Assembly: GCA_013350335.1 (NCBI GenBank)
Contig: CM023536.1
Location: 7,956,207-8,020,206 of the forward strand
DNA: 64,000 bases
Direction of reading: 5' to 3'
Source: Chimonanthus salicifolius
Lineage: Eukaryota; Streptophyta; Magnoliopsida; Laurales; Calycanthaceae
The position numbers and the translations under genes were made by a program. A model generated the notes under the pieces. It had not been told where the DNA came from and searched no databases. It saw nothing but the letters and a program-made list of their open reading frames with translations. Below are positions 47,178-60,268 of the stretch, piece after piece (position 1 is the stretch's first letter; every line of letters starts with the position of its first letter).

Positions 47178-48773
47178 ATGAAGTGTGAAATGGGAATTGC
47201 TTTGCCTGCATCATATATGCACAATTCGAATTGTTTTCTTCATGAGAATAAAAACACAATTTGGACCCATGAAGAGAACAAACTCTTTGAGAATGCTCTT
47301 GCACTCTATGATAAGGACACCTCAGATCGATGGCAGAAAGTGGCGGAAATGATTCCGGGCAAGACAACTGCAGATGTGCTGAAACATTACAAGGATTTGG
47401 AAGATGATGTTAGCCGTATCGAAGCTGGTTTGATCCCAATTCCAGGTTACAGTACCTCCTCTTTTACATTGCAATGGGTAAACCGTGATGAAGTAGATGG
47501 GCTGAAATCATCGTATGCTGCCGGTGGTAAGAGGTTGGCTGCTCGGCCTGATCAGGAAAGGAAGAAGGGAGTTCCATGGACTGAAGATGAGCATAGGTAA
47601 TTATCCATTGTTCCAGATAAAGTCTCTGTTCTTTATGCTTCTTGATGCTAGATAAAGATTGAAATTATCATAAGTGAGACTATATTGCAACCTTGAGTAT
47701 CATTGGTTTGATCCCACCTTACCTGCCCTAGAGAGGGGTGAGCAAAAGCCCTATTTCATCATTCTGGGATTTTTAAACTTCGTTGAATAAATGTCAATTT
47801 AAAATGTCAAAAGCTATTGGCACGAATCCACACTTTGAACCAATTTTCAATCCAGAGGTGAGGTGGTGTGGATTTGAAGTCAGAATTTAATTTTTATTTT
47901 TAGTGTAGTTTTCTTTTCATTGTATATCCATTGTCTATTGCCAGTGTGGCACAAAACCATCATATTTTGTTGGACATTGTTGTCCTAATAATCATTTGTT
48001 CTGCAAAGGCAGAAAACCAGATAGGATTCCAATTTCCTACTTCCATAAACACTGCAGAACATATAAACATGCCTGCTAAAAATATTGCAGCTGCTTTTGA
48101 TTGGCCTTCATCCAAATGCCATGTAGTTTGAAAATGGTTATTGTTACGTAATAGTTTCAAGTTTGTTATGAGATGATAACATTCTTTTTAGTCTAGAAAC
48201 GACTTTGAATCTTGTGAGTATTGCTTCTGAATTGCACTGGGATTTTATAGCAAAAAGTGACCAAAGTTTTTGGTTATTGACTGTAGGCGGTTTTTGATGG
48301 GTCTTAAGAAGTATGGGAAAGGGGACTGGAGGAACATTTCCAGGAATTTTGTCATCACAAGGACGCCAACTCAAGTCGCTAGCCATGCTCAGAAGTATTT
48401 CATCAGGCAATGTTCAGGAGGTAAAGATAAGAGACGATCCAGCATTCATGATATCACGACTGTCAATCTCACTGACGAAAGATCCCCTTCACCATCTCAG
48501 TCTTCCTCCCTATCCATGCAGAACAATTTGGCTGGTGTGCCCAAAGCACCAGACCAACTCCCATCATCAACTGACTCAAAGCAATCAGGTGATGCGGCTA
48601 TGGTTTTCAGCCAAACAGCACCTCATGGACAAGGGAATCCCTTCGAGCAGCCTCTTTATGGAATAACCTCATATGGGCTGAAAATGCAGGTGCCAAATTA
48701 TCAAAGAGGCGACTTTCTCGACTCTCAAGTCAGGCCCCAGGGTATGGTATATCAGCCACATCCTCGTGGATAA
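47178..48773 (+). CDS. DIVARICATA-like MYB transcription factor
   Basis: Nuclear two-repeat MYB protein of the DIV/RADIALIS-related class. Relatives act in flower asymmetry, and others in abscisic acid, sugar or stress responses. Exon 1 is 47178-47596 and exon 2 is 48287-48773, joined at a split Arg codon with GT/AG borders, giving 301 residues. The first MYB-like repeat is about residues 27-80 (W29, W52, Y71). [11 protein letters not shown] links to the second, SHAQKYF-type repeat at about 131-181 ([27 protein letters not shown] 172-178). [16 protein letters not shown] after it is a DIV hallmark. The tail is Ser/Gln-rich. An ATG three bases upstream (47175) is equally possible. The N-terminus has Cys at two places where relatives usually have Trp (MKCEM, NSNC). 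Confidence 0.93.
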
Positions 48774-51264
48774 AATACCAATCCAATAAGTTCTTCATTA
48801 AATCAAAAATTGAATTCTTTTTCCTTTTAGGATGTTGTTTCATTGGTTTCGTTCTGCTTATGTGAACATGTTGATGGGAACTACTTGAGGTGGCTTCTAG
48901 TCTTTGACCCTCTGAGAAGAGGGAATGGAATTGTATCTACTTTGAGGATGAAAGGTGGAATGTTTTAGAACAAAGGTTTCATTGGCACAAAGAACTGGCT
49001 GCGGGCTGAAGATTCTTTCTTGTATCAAAGTTTGATTTATATGCTTGAGAAGGATGTTGGGTTATGCTGAAGGTTAGATATAGGTGAGATCTTATATTCA
49101 TATCTTCCGAACTAAGTAGTTGTAGGAGTTGAATTGTAAAGTTTTGGAGAAGAAATAGTGAAAGATACAGCTCCCAAAGTACTTGTTGAATTTGGAGAAG
49201 GTATAGTGAAAAGATACAGCTTCGAAAGTACGTGTTGGATGCTTGGTTGTGCTCTTTCTTTCTTTCATGTCTCAGATGTTCTTTCATTTAAGCCTTTCCA
49301 GCTGAGATTGTTGGAGTAGTAAGAGCTTGTTCTAAGTTGCTTATATGGTTCTTAAATGCCATCAGTTGTATTCCAATTTCATCAGAATCTAGAACCATTG
49401 GAGGCTCTTCTATTCAGATTCTGCATCTTAATCTCTGGTGTGTTGTTTCATATTCTTTGAACAATTATAATCTTTCTAAGCTTCCTGAGTATAATTGCTT
49501 GTCTATCATCGTCACAGTTGGAACTTGTTTTGTTCTTGCCATCACAAACCTTATATCTGATATATATTGCCCATTTCACAGGTCATTAGTAGCTTGTGTC
49601 TGTAGTCCATCCAATCCCAGATGAGAGCAAATGATTTATATAATTCAGTTCACATGGATGGATTGGTGGGGTGCAAATCTGGTAAGTTTGGCGCCGATAC
49701 GTATGGTCAATTCCTGGTTGGTTTTTGACCATTCATTAGGCGAAAATGGAAGTTGGAATCAGATGAAAAGCCATGTCAGCAGATGGGCTTCCAACTTGGC
49801 TGAGTCACGTAGCATTTACTTTGATTTCTATACTTGTTTTTGATTTCTTAGACCTTTCATTCAAGATTGATACCTTCAAAATAGCCTAGTTGACTCAACT
49901 TGACCACCAAATCTTAGTCGGGGCTGAGTCTGCATTCCACTTATTAAGCATCTCATGCTTAGATTCTCTTTTCATCGGTCCTTTCAGACAGAGACATATC
50001 CCAGTTAGGGTTATTAGTGAAAAGATTTTAGTAAATACCTGGAAAGGATGCTAGCCTGTTTTGCTTTGTTTCCGTTTTCTCAAATTTTTATTGTTTACTT
50101 GTTGACCCTAATGGTATCATGGATCTGCAACCCTTGCTTGCCAACCAAGCCGGAGATTAATCTCATTGAATTGTGTTTTAACACTTTTCTTGTGGGGATC
50201 AGAGGATCTAGCTTTTCATTTAGGAGCACTGGGTCTGGATTCTTTCTTAATTGGGGCGGTTTAGTAATTTAAAACGTCATCAAATGGGATCCCAGATTCT
50301 CTCCAGTCTCCAGTAGTGGGAATGAACGACCTGACCTTATATTATGACCATTGTTTCCCCCTCCCCTCCCCCTGTGTAGACCTCCTGACTACTACTCAAG
50401 GCATGTACAAGCCTCCCTACTTACACACTTACCAACTCTATGAAGAATGACCCTTTGGAGTGGAGTGACAATCGAACTAAAGACTCCCACATTGTTTTCC
50501 TCTTTTTCCCAGCCCTTCTTCAAGCAGAATCTTGTTTAAGGCTGCATTTGGATTGAATACCCTACGAATTGTTTGAATTTTTGTTGCAGGTCATACATTC
50601 TGCTGCGCACTGGAGAAATGTGGAATTTATAAATGGTGAATCGTTTTCCTACTTTTCTATTCAAAATCATATTTTGGCCACCAACACAAATGTACAATGG
50701 CTAACCCTTTATTCTTTGGAAAAAAAAAAAACCTTTCTTTATTACGTTTTTCTTTTTTGGATAACATGGGTATCTTCACTCCACATTGGAGGTGAGACCA
50801 ATCACACATCGGTTAAGTCTACTAGGAATGACCCATTGAAATTGAGTGTGAATCGAAATTGAGATTTTGCTTCATAAGACAGGCTTTTGATCTTACTGAT
50901 GATGACTTCATTTTCTAATCCTTTCTATAATGGAATCCTATTCTGCAGATGTTAATATAGTGCAATCGACAGCATTTTAATCATGCTTTTAACAAATTCT
51001 GTAGAACCTTGAAATGATGGGGACTGCCGAATTTTTTTTTGGATTGTTGGTGAAATGATGGAGATCGTCGGTAGTATGGATTGCTGCTCAAATGTAGATA
51101 TGAAATGTTTCTTTTGAAGCCAATTGAATTGATGTCCGTGGAATCAATCAAGAGGATGAAATGAATATTTTGATTAAATGCCCTAGGTATGTACATTTTA
51201 AGAACCACTCATGGACGGTTGCTACAATCCAATCCAATGAAGGTCAGTTTTGACTTTTGACCAT
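48774..51264. other. No gene seen; MYB 3' region and intergenic
   Basis: A 60-base near-repeat at about 49135-49235 (GGAGAAG-TATAGTGAAAGATACAGC) lies in or just past the MYB 3'UTR. A SINE-like copy in reverse lies at about 50770-50890 (GAGTGTGAATCGAAATTGAG). Open frames here show no domain. Confidence 0.45.
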
Positions 51265-51275
51265 AAAACATTTAA

Positions 51276-51452
51276 CCGATGAAGTTGGAATAATGACCAA
51301 GAACTCATTTCAAAAAGTGAGAGTTCTGAATTCAAATTTTACTCCATTCTAAAAGGTCACTCTCTATAGATTTATCCAATGTGTGGATAGATAGATTTGC
51401 ATGTTTCGAATATTAGTTGAGTGCTTTAAGAGTCTGAACACTTTCATCATAA
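51276..51452 (+). mobile_element. SINE with 11-bp target duplication
   Basis: Flanked by AAAACATTTAA at 51265-51275 and 51453-51463. Contains GAGAGTTCTGAATTCAAATTT in the B-box position, CCATTCTAAAAGGTCAC as in the SINE at 29255, and ends CATCATAAAA. Confidence 0.72.
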
Positions 51453-51463
51453 AAAACATTTAA

Positions 51464-52730
51464 TATGTCATGCGCTACGCATGCAAGAGGTAGAAACAGA
51501 CCCACATATGGGTTTGAGAGACATTGTTTGAATTTGATAGATCTTATCATTATTATAATTGTCATTTTCTATTTAAGACAAACTTTTTGAATTCTACTTA
51601 TACTCCAAATTATAATCTACTTCGCTTCCACAATCTGTCTTTTAAAGAATTTAATTATTGCAGAGTTAACATCACGCAATCTAATCTTGTACGTGAGTGC
51701 AATTGCCACAGAAATCACCTCCTAAAGCAGCCCCTCATTTTTCTAAATACTACATTTCTATATTAACTGCGTTGACATGAGATGTCATTTGCACATAAAC
51801 AGAGAGTCCCTCTCTCTATTACTCGCTCCTCAAGTCGTAATCCTCACAAATGCAATTGAAATCTTTTCAAAAAAGTGCACTGACCTGAAATCTTTAAAAA
51901 GTGCACTGCCCTCTTGAGAGATGACCATATACATCATAGAGCTGAAGTGATGATTTGAAACTTGGCTTCAGAAGCATAAGTTCGAAATTCAATTCTAAAC
52001 TCTTTATAGAATTACTGATGTATAAATAGAGGCGTGATTAGTCAGATGTTCTAAAAGGCTTGAACACATTGATCATAAAAAAAAATTCTAATTCATCATG
52101 TTGAGCAAGGCAAATAGTAGCTTAAACTCGGTGCCTAAACTAACAAGGTCAAGAGTTCAAATTTAGTCAAACCAAGTCAAGCTCAAGAGTTCAAATTTAG
52201 TCAAACCAAGTCAAGCTTACTAGCTTAGCTTGTAACAGCCCTGAAAGGGTACCCTTTCTCTACACCCCAAAAAGCATTTATATGAGGCCAATCCGACTTC
52301 TTTTTTTTCCTCTCAATTTCACAAAACCCATGCTTCCGCCGATATGGCGTTGCATCATATATATTATCTATATATGTGTTCATAATTAATTAAAATATAA
52401 GGGAAAAGACATTCTAGGGCAAAGTGAAAGAAATGTATCACTTGCCTTTCACCAAGGCCCACCAATTAATTTGTGTATGTCAAAGTAGAATTAATTAAGA
52501 GGTACAATCAACAAAAGCAGCAACCTCTCCCAAAGATCCGCCAAAATTTTAAAAAAAAAAAACCTTTATCCCTCGTTTGTTAGTAAATCAAATAAATAAT
52601 AAAATAAAAATAAAAATAAAAAAGTGCAGAGATGAGTAAAAAAGTATCATCTTCAACCAGCAAAGCTTCAATGGTTACTGGTTTTTCTGATTTTGGATAT
52701 CAAAGAATGTTGACCAACTTACTCCAGTAA
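51464..52730. other. No gene seen
   Basis: A further SINE-like copy lies at about 51930-52085 (CATAAGTTCGAAATTCAATT, ending TGATCATAAAAAAAAA). A 34-base direct repeat AGAGTTCAAATTTAGTCAAA lies near 52149-52215. Confidence 0.5.
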
Positions 52731-52732
52731 GG

Positions 52733-52782
52733 GATTTTAATATCGGCCGATACGTATTATATCGGCCGATATGTATCAGTTT

Positions 52783-52866
<84 letters not shown>

Positions 52867-53018
52867 CCGATATAGGGCAATATTCGATATATTGCCGATA
52901 TCGTCTGATATCGATGGTTTTAAGTAAAAATAAAAAAAAAATTCATGACCGATATATCAGCTGATATGATATATTTGTCGACATATCGGCCTCGACCGTT
53001 TTCTCAACCCCTAGTCCA
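52733..53018. mobile_element. TCGGCCGATAT-type MITE with AT microsatellite
   Basis: ATATCGGCCGATACG words at both sides surround an (AT)n run of about 75 bases (about 52788-52862). The right end, reversed, reads CTAGGGGTTGAGAAAACGG, similar to the CAGGGGTCGAAAA terminus of the 23620 element. The left end is diverged (CAGTAAGGGATTTTAA). Confidence 0.55.
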
Positions 53019-53019
53019 C

Positions 53020-53770
53020 CCATGTGAACCTGCTGTCACTGATTTAACAACAATGGATGGATACAGCAATCAAATCGAACAGGAATCATAACGAGAGGAA
53101 GAATTCAATGTATTCATCAGCAATTGACTCCCCCTGCACATCCATGACGAACAAAAATATCAAACCGAAAGGGAAAACGGGGACATCCCCGACAAATTCA
53201 ATCATACGAGGGAGAAGAGATGGGTAAGTGATATGCTTGGAATATGAATGATTTGACTGGAAGAGTGAGGAAGCCCATGGATAGGTAATGTGGATAAATG
53301 AAGCAGTACTGGCGAAATAAGCATGAAATAACCAACCTGTAACAGTATACACTTTCAAAAGCTGGAGCATCCAAAACACATTGTACCTTGGATTTTGATG
53401 TAGATATGTCCAGTCAAGATTGATATGGTAACAGCAATCATACAGGAGAAAAAAGAGAGGGATTTAGCGTCACGGCCATTTTTTGCAGCTTTGAACACTT
53501 GGAAAGGACCAGTTGATCTCTCCATTTTCACAATTGCAGTATCAAAACAATCAAAGACCATGTGGACGTGAAGCCAAAACTGATGCTTCTTTCACATTCA
53601 TGAAATTCCCAACGCTGCCTAACCAACAACAGGTAGAGACCTGTTATTTGAGATGTGAAACAAAAGACATGAAATGCAATGAGTTTAGTAGGTCCCTCGT
53701 GCCAGAAGCTCAACGCCAGTTTGAAATGGGATGGGAGCATTGTTCAACTAAAACACTTTCCAATCACAGC
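53020..53770. other. Unassigned sequence beyond COI1
   Basis: Higher complexity than typical intergenic sequence, with several overlapping short frames and no recognised domain. It may hold the distal 3'UTR or a neighbouring gene fragment. Confidence 0.35.
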
Positions 53771-53771
53771 A

Positions 53772-53777
53772 TTTATT
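53772..53777 (-). terminator. COI1 polyadenylation signal
   Basis: AATAAA on the minus strand, about 135 bases after the COI1 stop. Confidence 0.55.
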
Positions 53778-53910
53778 TTATTACAGCATAAAAGGCAAAG
53801 ATTGCAAACAGGTTGTAAATGATACAGGAAAGATTTATCAACACAGAACCTACCCAGGGCATCCACAGCCAACCAACAGAAGTGGAGAAGAGAGAGGAGG
53901 AGATGTACAA

Positions 53911-55958
53911 TCAAGAGTTCTCTAATGATGATGGAAACAGAGGGACGACAGTTTCGGGGTAATCTGCCCTTTGCCCAGCAAGGGAATAGTATGCAAGTAT
54001 ATGTGCTGGCTGCTCCACAGGGCCAGCAACACTAGGACGGCCAAACTCGTCATAGAAGATAGCTTGCCTCGGAGGGATGAGCTCTATGTTCCAAAATGGA
54101 CGGATCATTGCCAAAAGATCACTGCCTGTCGCAGATGCTTTGTATCCCTGCACCCAGATATATCTCAATGAAGTCAATCGCATCACCGCTTGAGCCAACG
54201 CACGCTCACTGAAACAACAGCCTCTCATTTCCAGTTTCTGCAAGCTTGGGCAACCTAATGAGAACTCCATAAGGCCACGATCAGTTTCTCCAACACAACC
54301 CAGAAGTATCCACCTTACGTTGGTGCTGTATTTTCCAATATAACCAAGACCAATATCTGACAAACCCCCAGGGCGAAGATAAAGCGCAAACCTCCGCAGT
54401 TTGTGGCAACCCATCAATAGGGCTCTAACTCCATTGTCCAGTGGTAAGTCTGTGATCGTTTCTTCCTTCTCAAGCAAGACCAACCGAAAGTCACAGAGGT
54501 TCTTGCTGAAAGTGCCAATAGTTTCCAGTGCCGCATTTGTTATATCCGATACATAGACAGCTATGTATTCCAACTCTGGACAGCCCTGTGCAAGGGCAGA
54601 TAGCCCTCTCTGAGAAACCACTCCATGTTCATCCTCCATACCCTGTTCATCCTCACCACGCTCAACTCTAAGTCTCCTCAGCTTTTTACAGTTACGAGCA
54701 ACTACTTCTAGCCCATTATCTCCAATCACATTTCTAACCTGCATAAATTCATGGAACCAATGTTTATTCAGTCGACCAAAAATAAAGACATAATAAAGAG
54801 ACACTCTTAGGATTAAAGATACCAGGAAACCACTTGATAAGAAATTTTATTTTCCTTTTCTATTTGGGATAGGGTGGGGGAACGGCGTCTAGGGTGGAGA
54901 GAGAGAGACACAATTCACAAATAATTTGTCTCATGCTGTCAAGCATACATTTCATGCTCCATTTATTACTGTAATTTTTTTTAAATGTAAAACTAGTTGT
55001 CTTACACTATTATACTCAAAACATTTCTCTGGCAACTATGCTTAGGATAACCAATTAAAAAAAAAAGGAAAACAAAAAATAAATAGGATATCCACAAGCA
55101 AAAAAGAAGAGATTGCACCAGACATAAAGAAAAGGTTCCAAACATTCATCTAGTTAAGCCCATTATAAACATGGCAGAACGAAAATGACCAGCACATTAC
55201 TTGGTTTATTCCCCTCCAATCAAGCATACTCCGTGAACTAATTAATGGACCAGTCAGATTTTAATCTGATCCAAGTTAGATCCACAATAGGACCACCCGA
55301 TAAATAGCTCAGATCTTACATGTGACACTGCTTTATAAGATCATGAATTCGTGATAGGATATCACTCTTCACATGATAAATGACTGCATTAATCAATTAA
55401 AACACTTCATAGAGACATGGAAATAGAAAAAAGGGACATCTACTTTTCTTTTTGAAACAGAAGTTTGTGAAAGTTACCTCAAGAACTTCTAAATTAGGGC
55501 ATCGTTCAATTAACTGACAATGATCGTCAGTATCAAGAAATGTATATTGCAAATCAAGCTTCTTCAGCAAAGATGTGCACGGGAATAATATGGTCATCTC
55601 ATTCTTCGCCATGTAACTGAGTCCAACTCGACATAACTTGGGAGGAAATGAGACACTTGAGTACTGGTTGTCTTCTCCTGTTTGTTCATTGAATGAACCT
55701 CCACCAAACTCCTCTAAATTTGTTGCTGCACGAAAGAAGCCAACAAGATCCAAGATTTCACAATCACTGATTTTCAAAGAACTTAAGGAGCAACAGTTTC
55801 TGGCAATCAGTTCAAGGTCTCGGATATTGATGCATTTGAGCTCTGTCATGTAGAAATTCAGTGTTTCAAGAACAGTGTTGTTCACAGCAAGTTCATGTAG
55901 CCATGTGCCATCAATCTCCAAAATAGAGCTCTCTTCCAAAAACAAAGTTCTTAGACAT
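53911..55958 (-). CDS. COI1: Coronatine-insensitive 1 (jasmonate receptor F-box/LRR), 5'-partial
   Basis: Leucine-rich-repeat part of the SCF-COI1 ubiquitin ligase that binds jasmonoyl-isoleucine and JAZ repressors. Two exons are present: 55478-55958 (160 codons, starting CLRTLFLEESSILEIDGTW) and 53911-54738 (275 codons plus stop, starting VRNVIGDNGLE), joined in phase with GT/AG borders. By alignment with Arabidopsis COI1 from memory, the contact residues all survive: R348 and R351 (LRVERG), A384 and Y386 (IAVYVSD), R409 (DFRLVLL), Y444 (ALYLRPGG), W467 and L469 (RWILLG), K492 and R496 (QKLEMRGCC), R516 (SLRYIW). The tail AHILAYYSLAGQR is also conserved. The F-box and first repeats (about 165 residues, exon 1) are not found up to 64000. 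The open frames argue for a working gene with a very long intron 1. Confidence 0.93.
54739..55477 (-). other. COI1 intron 2
   Basis: 739 bases, AT-rich, with clean donor and acceptor. No inserted element recognised. Confidence 0.8.
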
Positions 55959-58657
55959 CTGCAGAAGCATGAAACAACAAAGTAAATCATCTGGCATACT
56001 GACCAACAAGGCCATATTACAGAATCTAGTAACTAAAGTAATTCCTAGAGCCAAACGGAGCAAGCAAAAAAGAAATCAAAATTGAATGAATTATCATTCC
56101 ATATATATAAGAGCTCTCCCCTGAGAATGAGTTTGCAAAGTATAATGTGAATAATCTTGTTCTCCTTTTTGTTTTCTTTTTCTTATTTTGACAATTCATA
56201 TTATATCATAGATGTTAAGAGTGAAAAGAGATCTGTTCCGCTTGCTAAGTCTTTCATTGTCTTTGATAACCCCCTCATTAGTGTCGAGAGTTCTTGATAG
56301 AATTAAAAGGGAGATGAGGGAGAGGAGAGAAAGTGAGCAAAGGACAAAAACAAGAAGCTAGAGCTTATGGATGTTGGAAACATTGTCCAAATCAAGGATG
56401 TGCAAGATTTCGTTTTGTACACAATTAAATACAAGTCCAAAGGAATACCTTGCTTACTAGTTGATTTTTCTTTAAACTGAAATCCCTTGTTATAAAGCAT
56501 AATTTTCCGTTTGAGTTCCAGTAACTTTCGTATTAGGAACAGACACCTACCTCAAATGCTATCCACATTTCCGATATTTTAGCTGATGAAATTGTTCTCA
56601 CCTTTGAATAAATACAAAAATAAATAATACACACACTTGGATAACCTAGGCACTAGTGCTCGAGTTTTAATTTGAGCACTCCTAGGTGGGGTTCACCTAG
56701 GCCCACATGGACCAGTGGGTTCAAAAGTTCATGGCTTGTATATGTGCCTTCAAAAAAAAATATTAATCAGCTGAGTGAAGCAATGTTTTTTATGGGCCAA
56801 AAAATGCAACTTTATTTGACAGTTGAAACGTATTGTTAGATCAATGGCTGTAAAAGTTGAATTCTTTTCAAATTCGGTATATGCGTAATTCACAGGGAAG
56901 TAGGTGGGTTTAGAGGGGGATGAAGTACATTTGAGTCCATTGTAGCCCCACAATTCACTTGTACTCAAGTGCTCATGTGATCCTATATATATAGGGTAGC
57001 ATTCAGTTGCACACCCCATACAATGCTCTCATAATAACAGCTCCATGTGGAGCCCACCAATGATGCCGGGTTAAGTGGATTTGAAAGATCTATGCTTATG
57101 TATAGTTCTTATAATAAAATCCAAGTTCAAAGGAGGGATGGAATCTTATGGAGGATTTGGTGCAGACATAACCACTAGCATAAAAAGAGTGGGCAAAGTA
57201 TAGATAAGCTAGTAGAGCAATGAAGCAATGCTTTACAGAGTTGAGAGTTGAGAGTTGGCCAATGAAGGGAAAAAAAATAGATAAAGTTATAGTAAATAAG
57301 ATATGCATTGTAAAATTGATGAGTGAAATAACATTAAAAGAGAGAATTGGAAATTACCCCATTAGCAAACCTAATGAATAGCCTCAATCAATGACAAAAT
57401 TAGTAAATTTTGTCTAAGGTTGTCTATTCTCAAGTATAGAAGATTGGTAACAGCCCCAATAAGTCTTGAGAGGTTACAAGTAGAAGGTAAAAGAGAAGAA
57501 CATTATTAAAAAAAATTGAGAGCAGTGATAAAGAAAGACATGATAAAACATGGAGAGATGGATATTTTGATTTATGATGGGTTGAAAAGAAGAGTTGAAC
57601 TCAAAAAACCAACCCTAAAGAGATGAGGATGCGACAAACGGTGATGGTAATGATAAAGTAAAAAAGCCTAAAGGTGTTTGGGTTGCGTTCTGGCAGTTGG
57701 AGAGAGTTTGGTTGGAGTTCTGTTAGAGTCGTCACTGGCTTTTTGCCTTCTTGGGGTCTTTTGGTTCTTTAGGAGTGGTCCTTTCATGGACCTTTTCTTT
57801 CTGGAGGGTTATTTGTCTCTTTGACCCTGATACCATCCTTTTGTAATTCTTCTTATTTTTTAATACTTTTTGTCACTGCTCAAACAAAAAAAGTAAAAAG
57901 TCTAAAGTGCATAAATATGGTTAAATGAGGAGATTTTAGTGTTTTCAAAACGAGTATTAAATTGGGAGCCCTCTTTCATCTCCATGAACAACTTAGGTAA
58001 GGGCCTTCCCTCCTATTGTGAAGGCCAACACCAAAGTTTCATTTGGAGATTATTCTCTCCTAATATTTTGGGTTCAAGATTTCCTAGTTGCCAAAAGACA
58101 CCCTTGCGAAGAAGAAGAGGAAACTCCTAGACCAATCTGACCTTTTATCTTCCAAAAGAAGCTTTGCCATTTTGCCACTAAATGAGGGAGAAACATAGCA
58201 TAGAAACAAAATAGGAATATTAACCACCTACCATTGCACGGCCACTCATAGGGAAAAACAATTACATATACAAATTGAAGATTAATGGTATCATTGAGGA
58301 AGACTAAATTGGGATGGAGGAACAATTGACTTCTTTGATGGTAACAATCTCTCCCTCTCAGCGTGGCTTAACACCTTTAAGGGTTGCAGATCCAGAAGCC
58401 AGTAGTCCTCTGTCAAAAGCCCAGTCAGTTTTCCATTTGGGAGTGGTGGTTGTTATTCTAGGATGTGTCGAGTCCCATCTCTCTAGTCTAGTTGTAGCTG
58501 AGTTCCCCTCTCCATCCCTTGCGTATGTCACTAATCAATCCCCCTTCCCTGCGTCTATAGTGGTCGGTTGGATGGAGACGTTTGAAGCCAATATAGTATA
58601 AAGGAACTAAATTCTCCCTTCCAATCGAATCACTCCAACGACAAGTAATTTGCCGAG
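55959..58657. other. COI1 intron 1 (proximal part), no exon seen
   Basis: Minus-strand frames here are short and none carries an F-box. About 56640-57060 is a repeat with CACTCCTAGGTGGGGTTCACC and a reversed GATCCTATATATATAGGG. About 57650-57900 looks like a LINE 3' end. About 57930-58600 is unassigned. Confidence 0.5.
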
Positions 58658-58666
58658 GCTGTCAAG

Positions 58667-60268
58667 CAATTTTGTCAAACTCGAATCGTATCGTGAATCG
58701 GTCTAGAGGTGTAACTCGTGAATCGTAGAATCATAAGAGTCATAACATTTTTGACCTTTTTTATCTATAATTATTATTTATACTACAATTACATATAAAA
58801 TGACATAAAATAATAAGATGATTTGTTCAATTCCTCATAATATATAAATAAATATGCAAAGACATGAGTATATGACAAAATGTACCAATGCAAACTTAAA
58901 TCAAAATGTATTATTAGTTAAATTTTTACATTCTAAAATTCAAATCATCATAATTCATAAATAATCATCTACAACAAAAAAGACACAAAAAATATCAATA
59001 TGAGATTTAAACATAAATGTCAAGTGTATAAATTATTTTCTATTATGAGAAAACTATATTTTTATATTTATAATGAATACAATAACTATAATACAGTATT
59101 ACATAATATAAATTACAAAATACTGAAATATATAGCTATATACAGTTATAATATTATAAAATATTACAATATGTTACAGTGATGAAATTATGTGCAGGCG
59201 AGTACATGTAACAAATTCAATTTGATCAAAGATAAAAAGAACATGTTAACGAAGATAAAAATAAAAATATATATGTTAAAAGGTCCTCCAAACGAATGGT
59301 GGAGAAAAAAAGCAATAAAATATCTTACCGTCCTCTGGCGAGGACATGTAAGCTTAAGCTTAAGTTTTTATTAAAAACTATATGCTTCCGTCTGTTGTAA
59401 ATAAGAAAAAGAAATAGCAGGAAGAAGTTTCGAGAGAGTCGCATGAAGAAGATGCAGAAAACGACGACGAAGAAGAGAAGAAGAAAAAAGAGGGAAGAGG
59501 AAAAATGAAAAGGCCAGAAGTTTTCCATAGAAGAGAAGAAAAATACGGTAACAAAGAATAGCGAAAAAAAAAAAGAAGCATACCTAGAACTCTGGAAGGC
59601 TTGACGGCTAGGCGATGGATGCAAGGAAGAAACCCAGACTTGCAGAGGAGGACGGATGCAAAGGAGAAACCCAGACTTTCAGGGGACGACGAATGCAAGG
59701 AGTATTTATCGATAAAAAACTTCTAATAAAAGAGGTACTTTTAGGCATGCAAAAAGTTCAGTTTCCATTTTCCAAATCCATGCACGGTCTTGTGGAATTA
59801 TAATAAGAAAATAAGAAGATAAAAATGAGACACAGTGTTTTGGAGAAGAAGTCTTCTGTCTTTTCATATTTTTCTTATTCTAAACGTATAGAGATACATG
59901 TATATACAATACAAGGAGAGCCATTCATGGTGGCTAAAAAGGAAAGTAATCAATAAAGAATCAGTTACAATCAAACGTGTAACTGTCGATATATTTTGAG
60001 TCAACTTTCCTAAACTAGGATTATGTTGGTCAACTCTGTCCAGAATGTGGGCCCACATGGTCTACAGGGTCCCACAATATCCTACAACATGTCTTCCCTC
60101 TTTTTTTTCCTTTTCCCTTTTTTTCCCTCTTCGTCTGAAATCGCATGATCTAACGATTCACCATGTTTGAATCGCACAATCTGCGATAGACCCAAAACTT
60201 ATACGATTATGGGCAAATTTTGATTTTTATGCAAGTTGACTCGCAACTCGGACGATTTTAACAATACT
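58667..60268. mobile_element. 1.6-kb non-autonomous DNA element in COI1 intron 1
   Basis: It is bounded by identical 9-base repeats GCTGTCAAG (58658-58666, 60269-60277). The ends are weakly inverted (CAATTTTGTCAAACTCG; right end reversed AGTATTGTTAAAATCG). CGAATCGTATCG and AATCGCACAATCTGCG words lie near the two ends. The middle has AT-rich sequence, a purine-rich tract (59400-59580) and a 36-40-base repeat around GAAACCCAGACTT (59623-59690). No transposase is present. hAT (8-bp) and Mutator (9-bp) both remain possible. Confidence 0.6.

Noticed and set aside
59325..59698. Minus-strand Phe/Ser-rich membrane protein
   Set aside because: It is the reverse of a GAAGAA-type purine tract inside a non-autonomous element; hydrophobicity is a by-product of composition.
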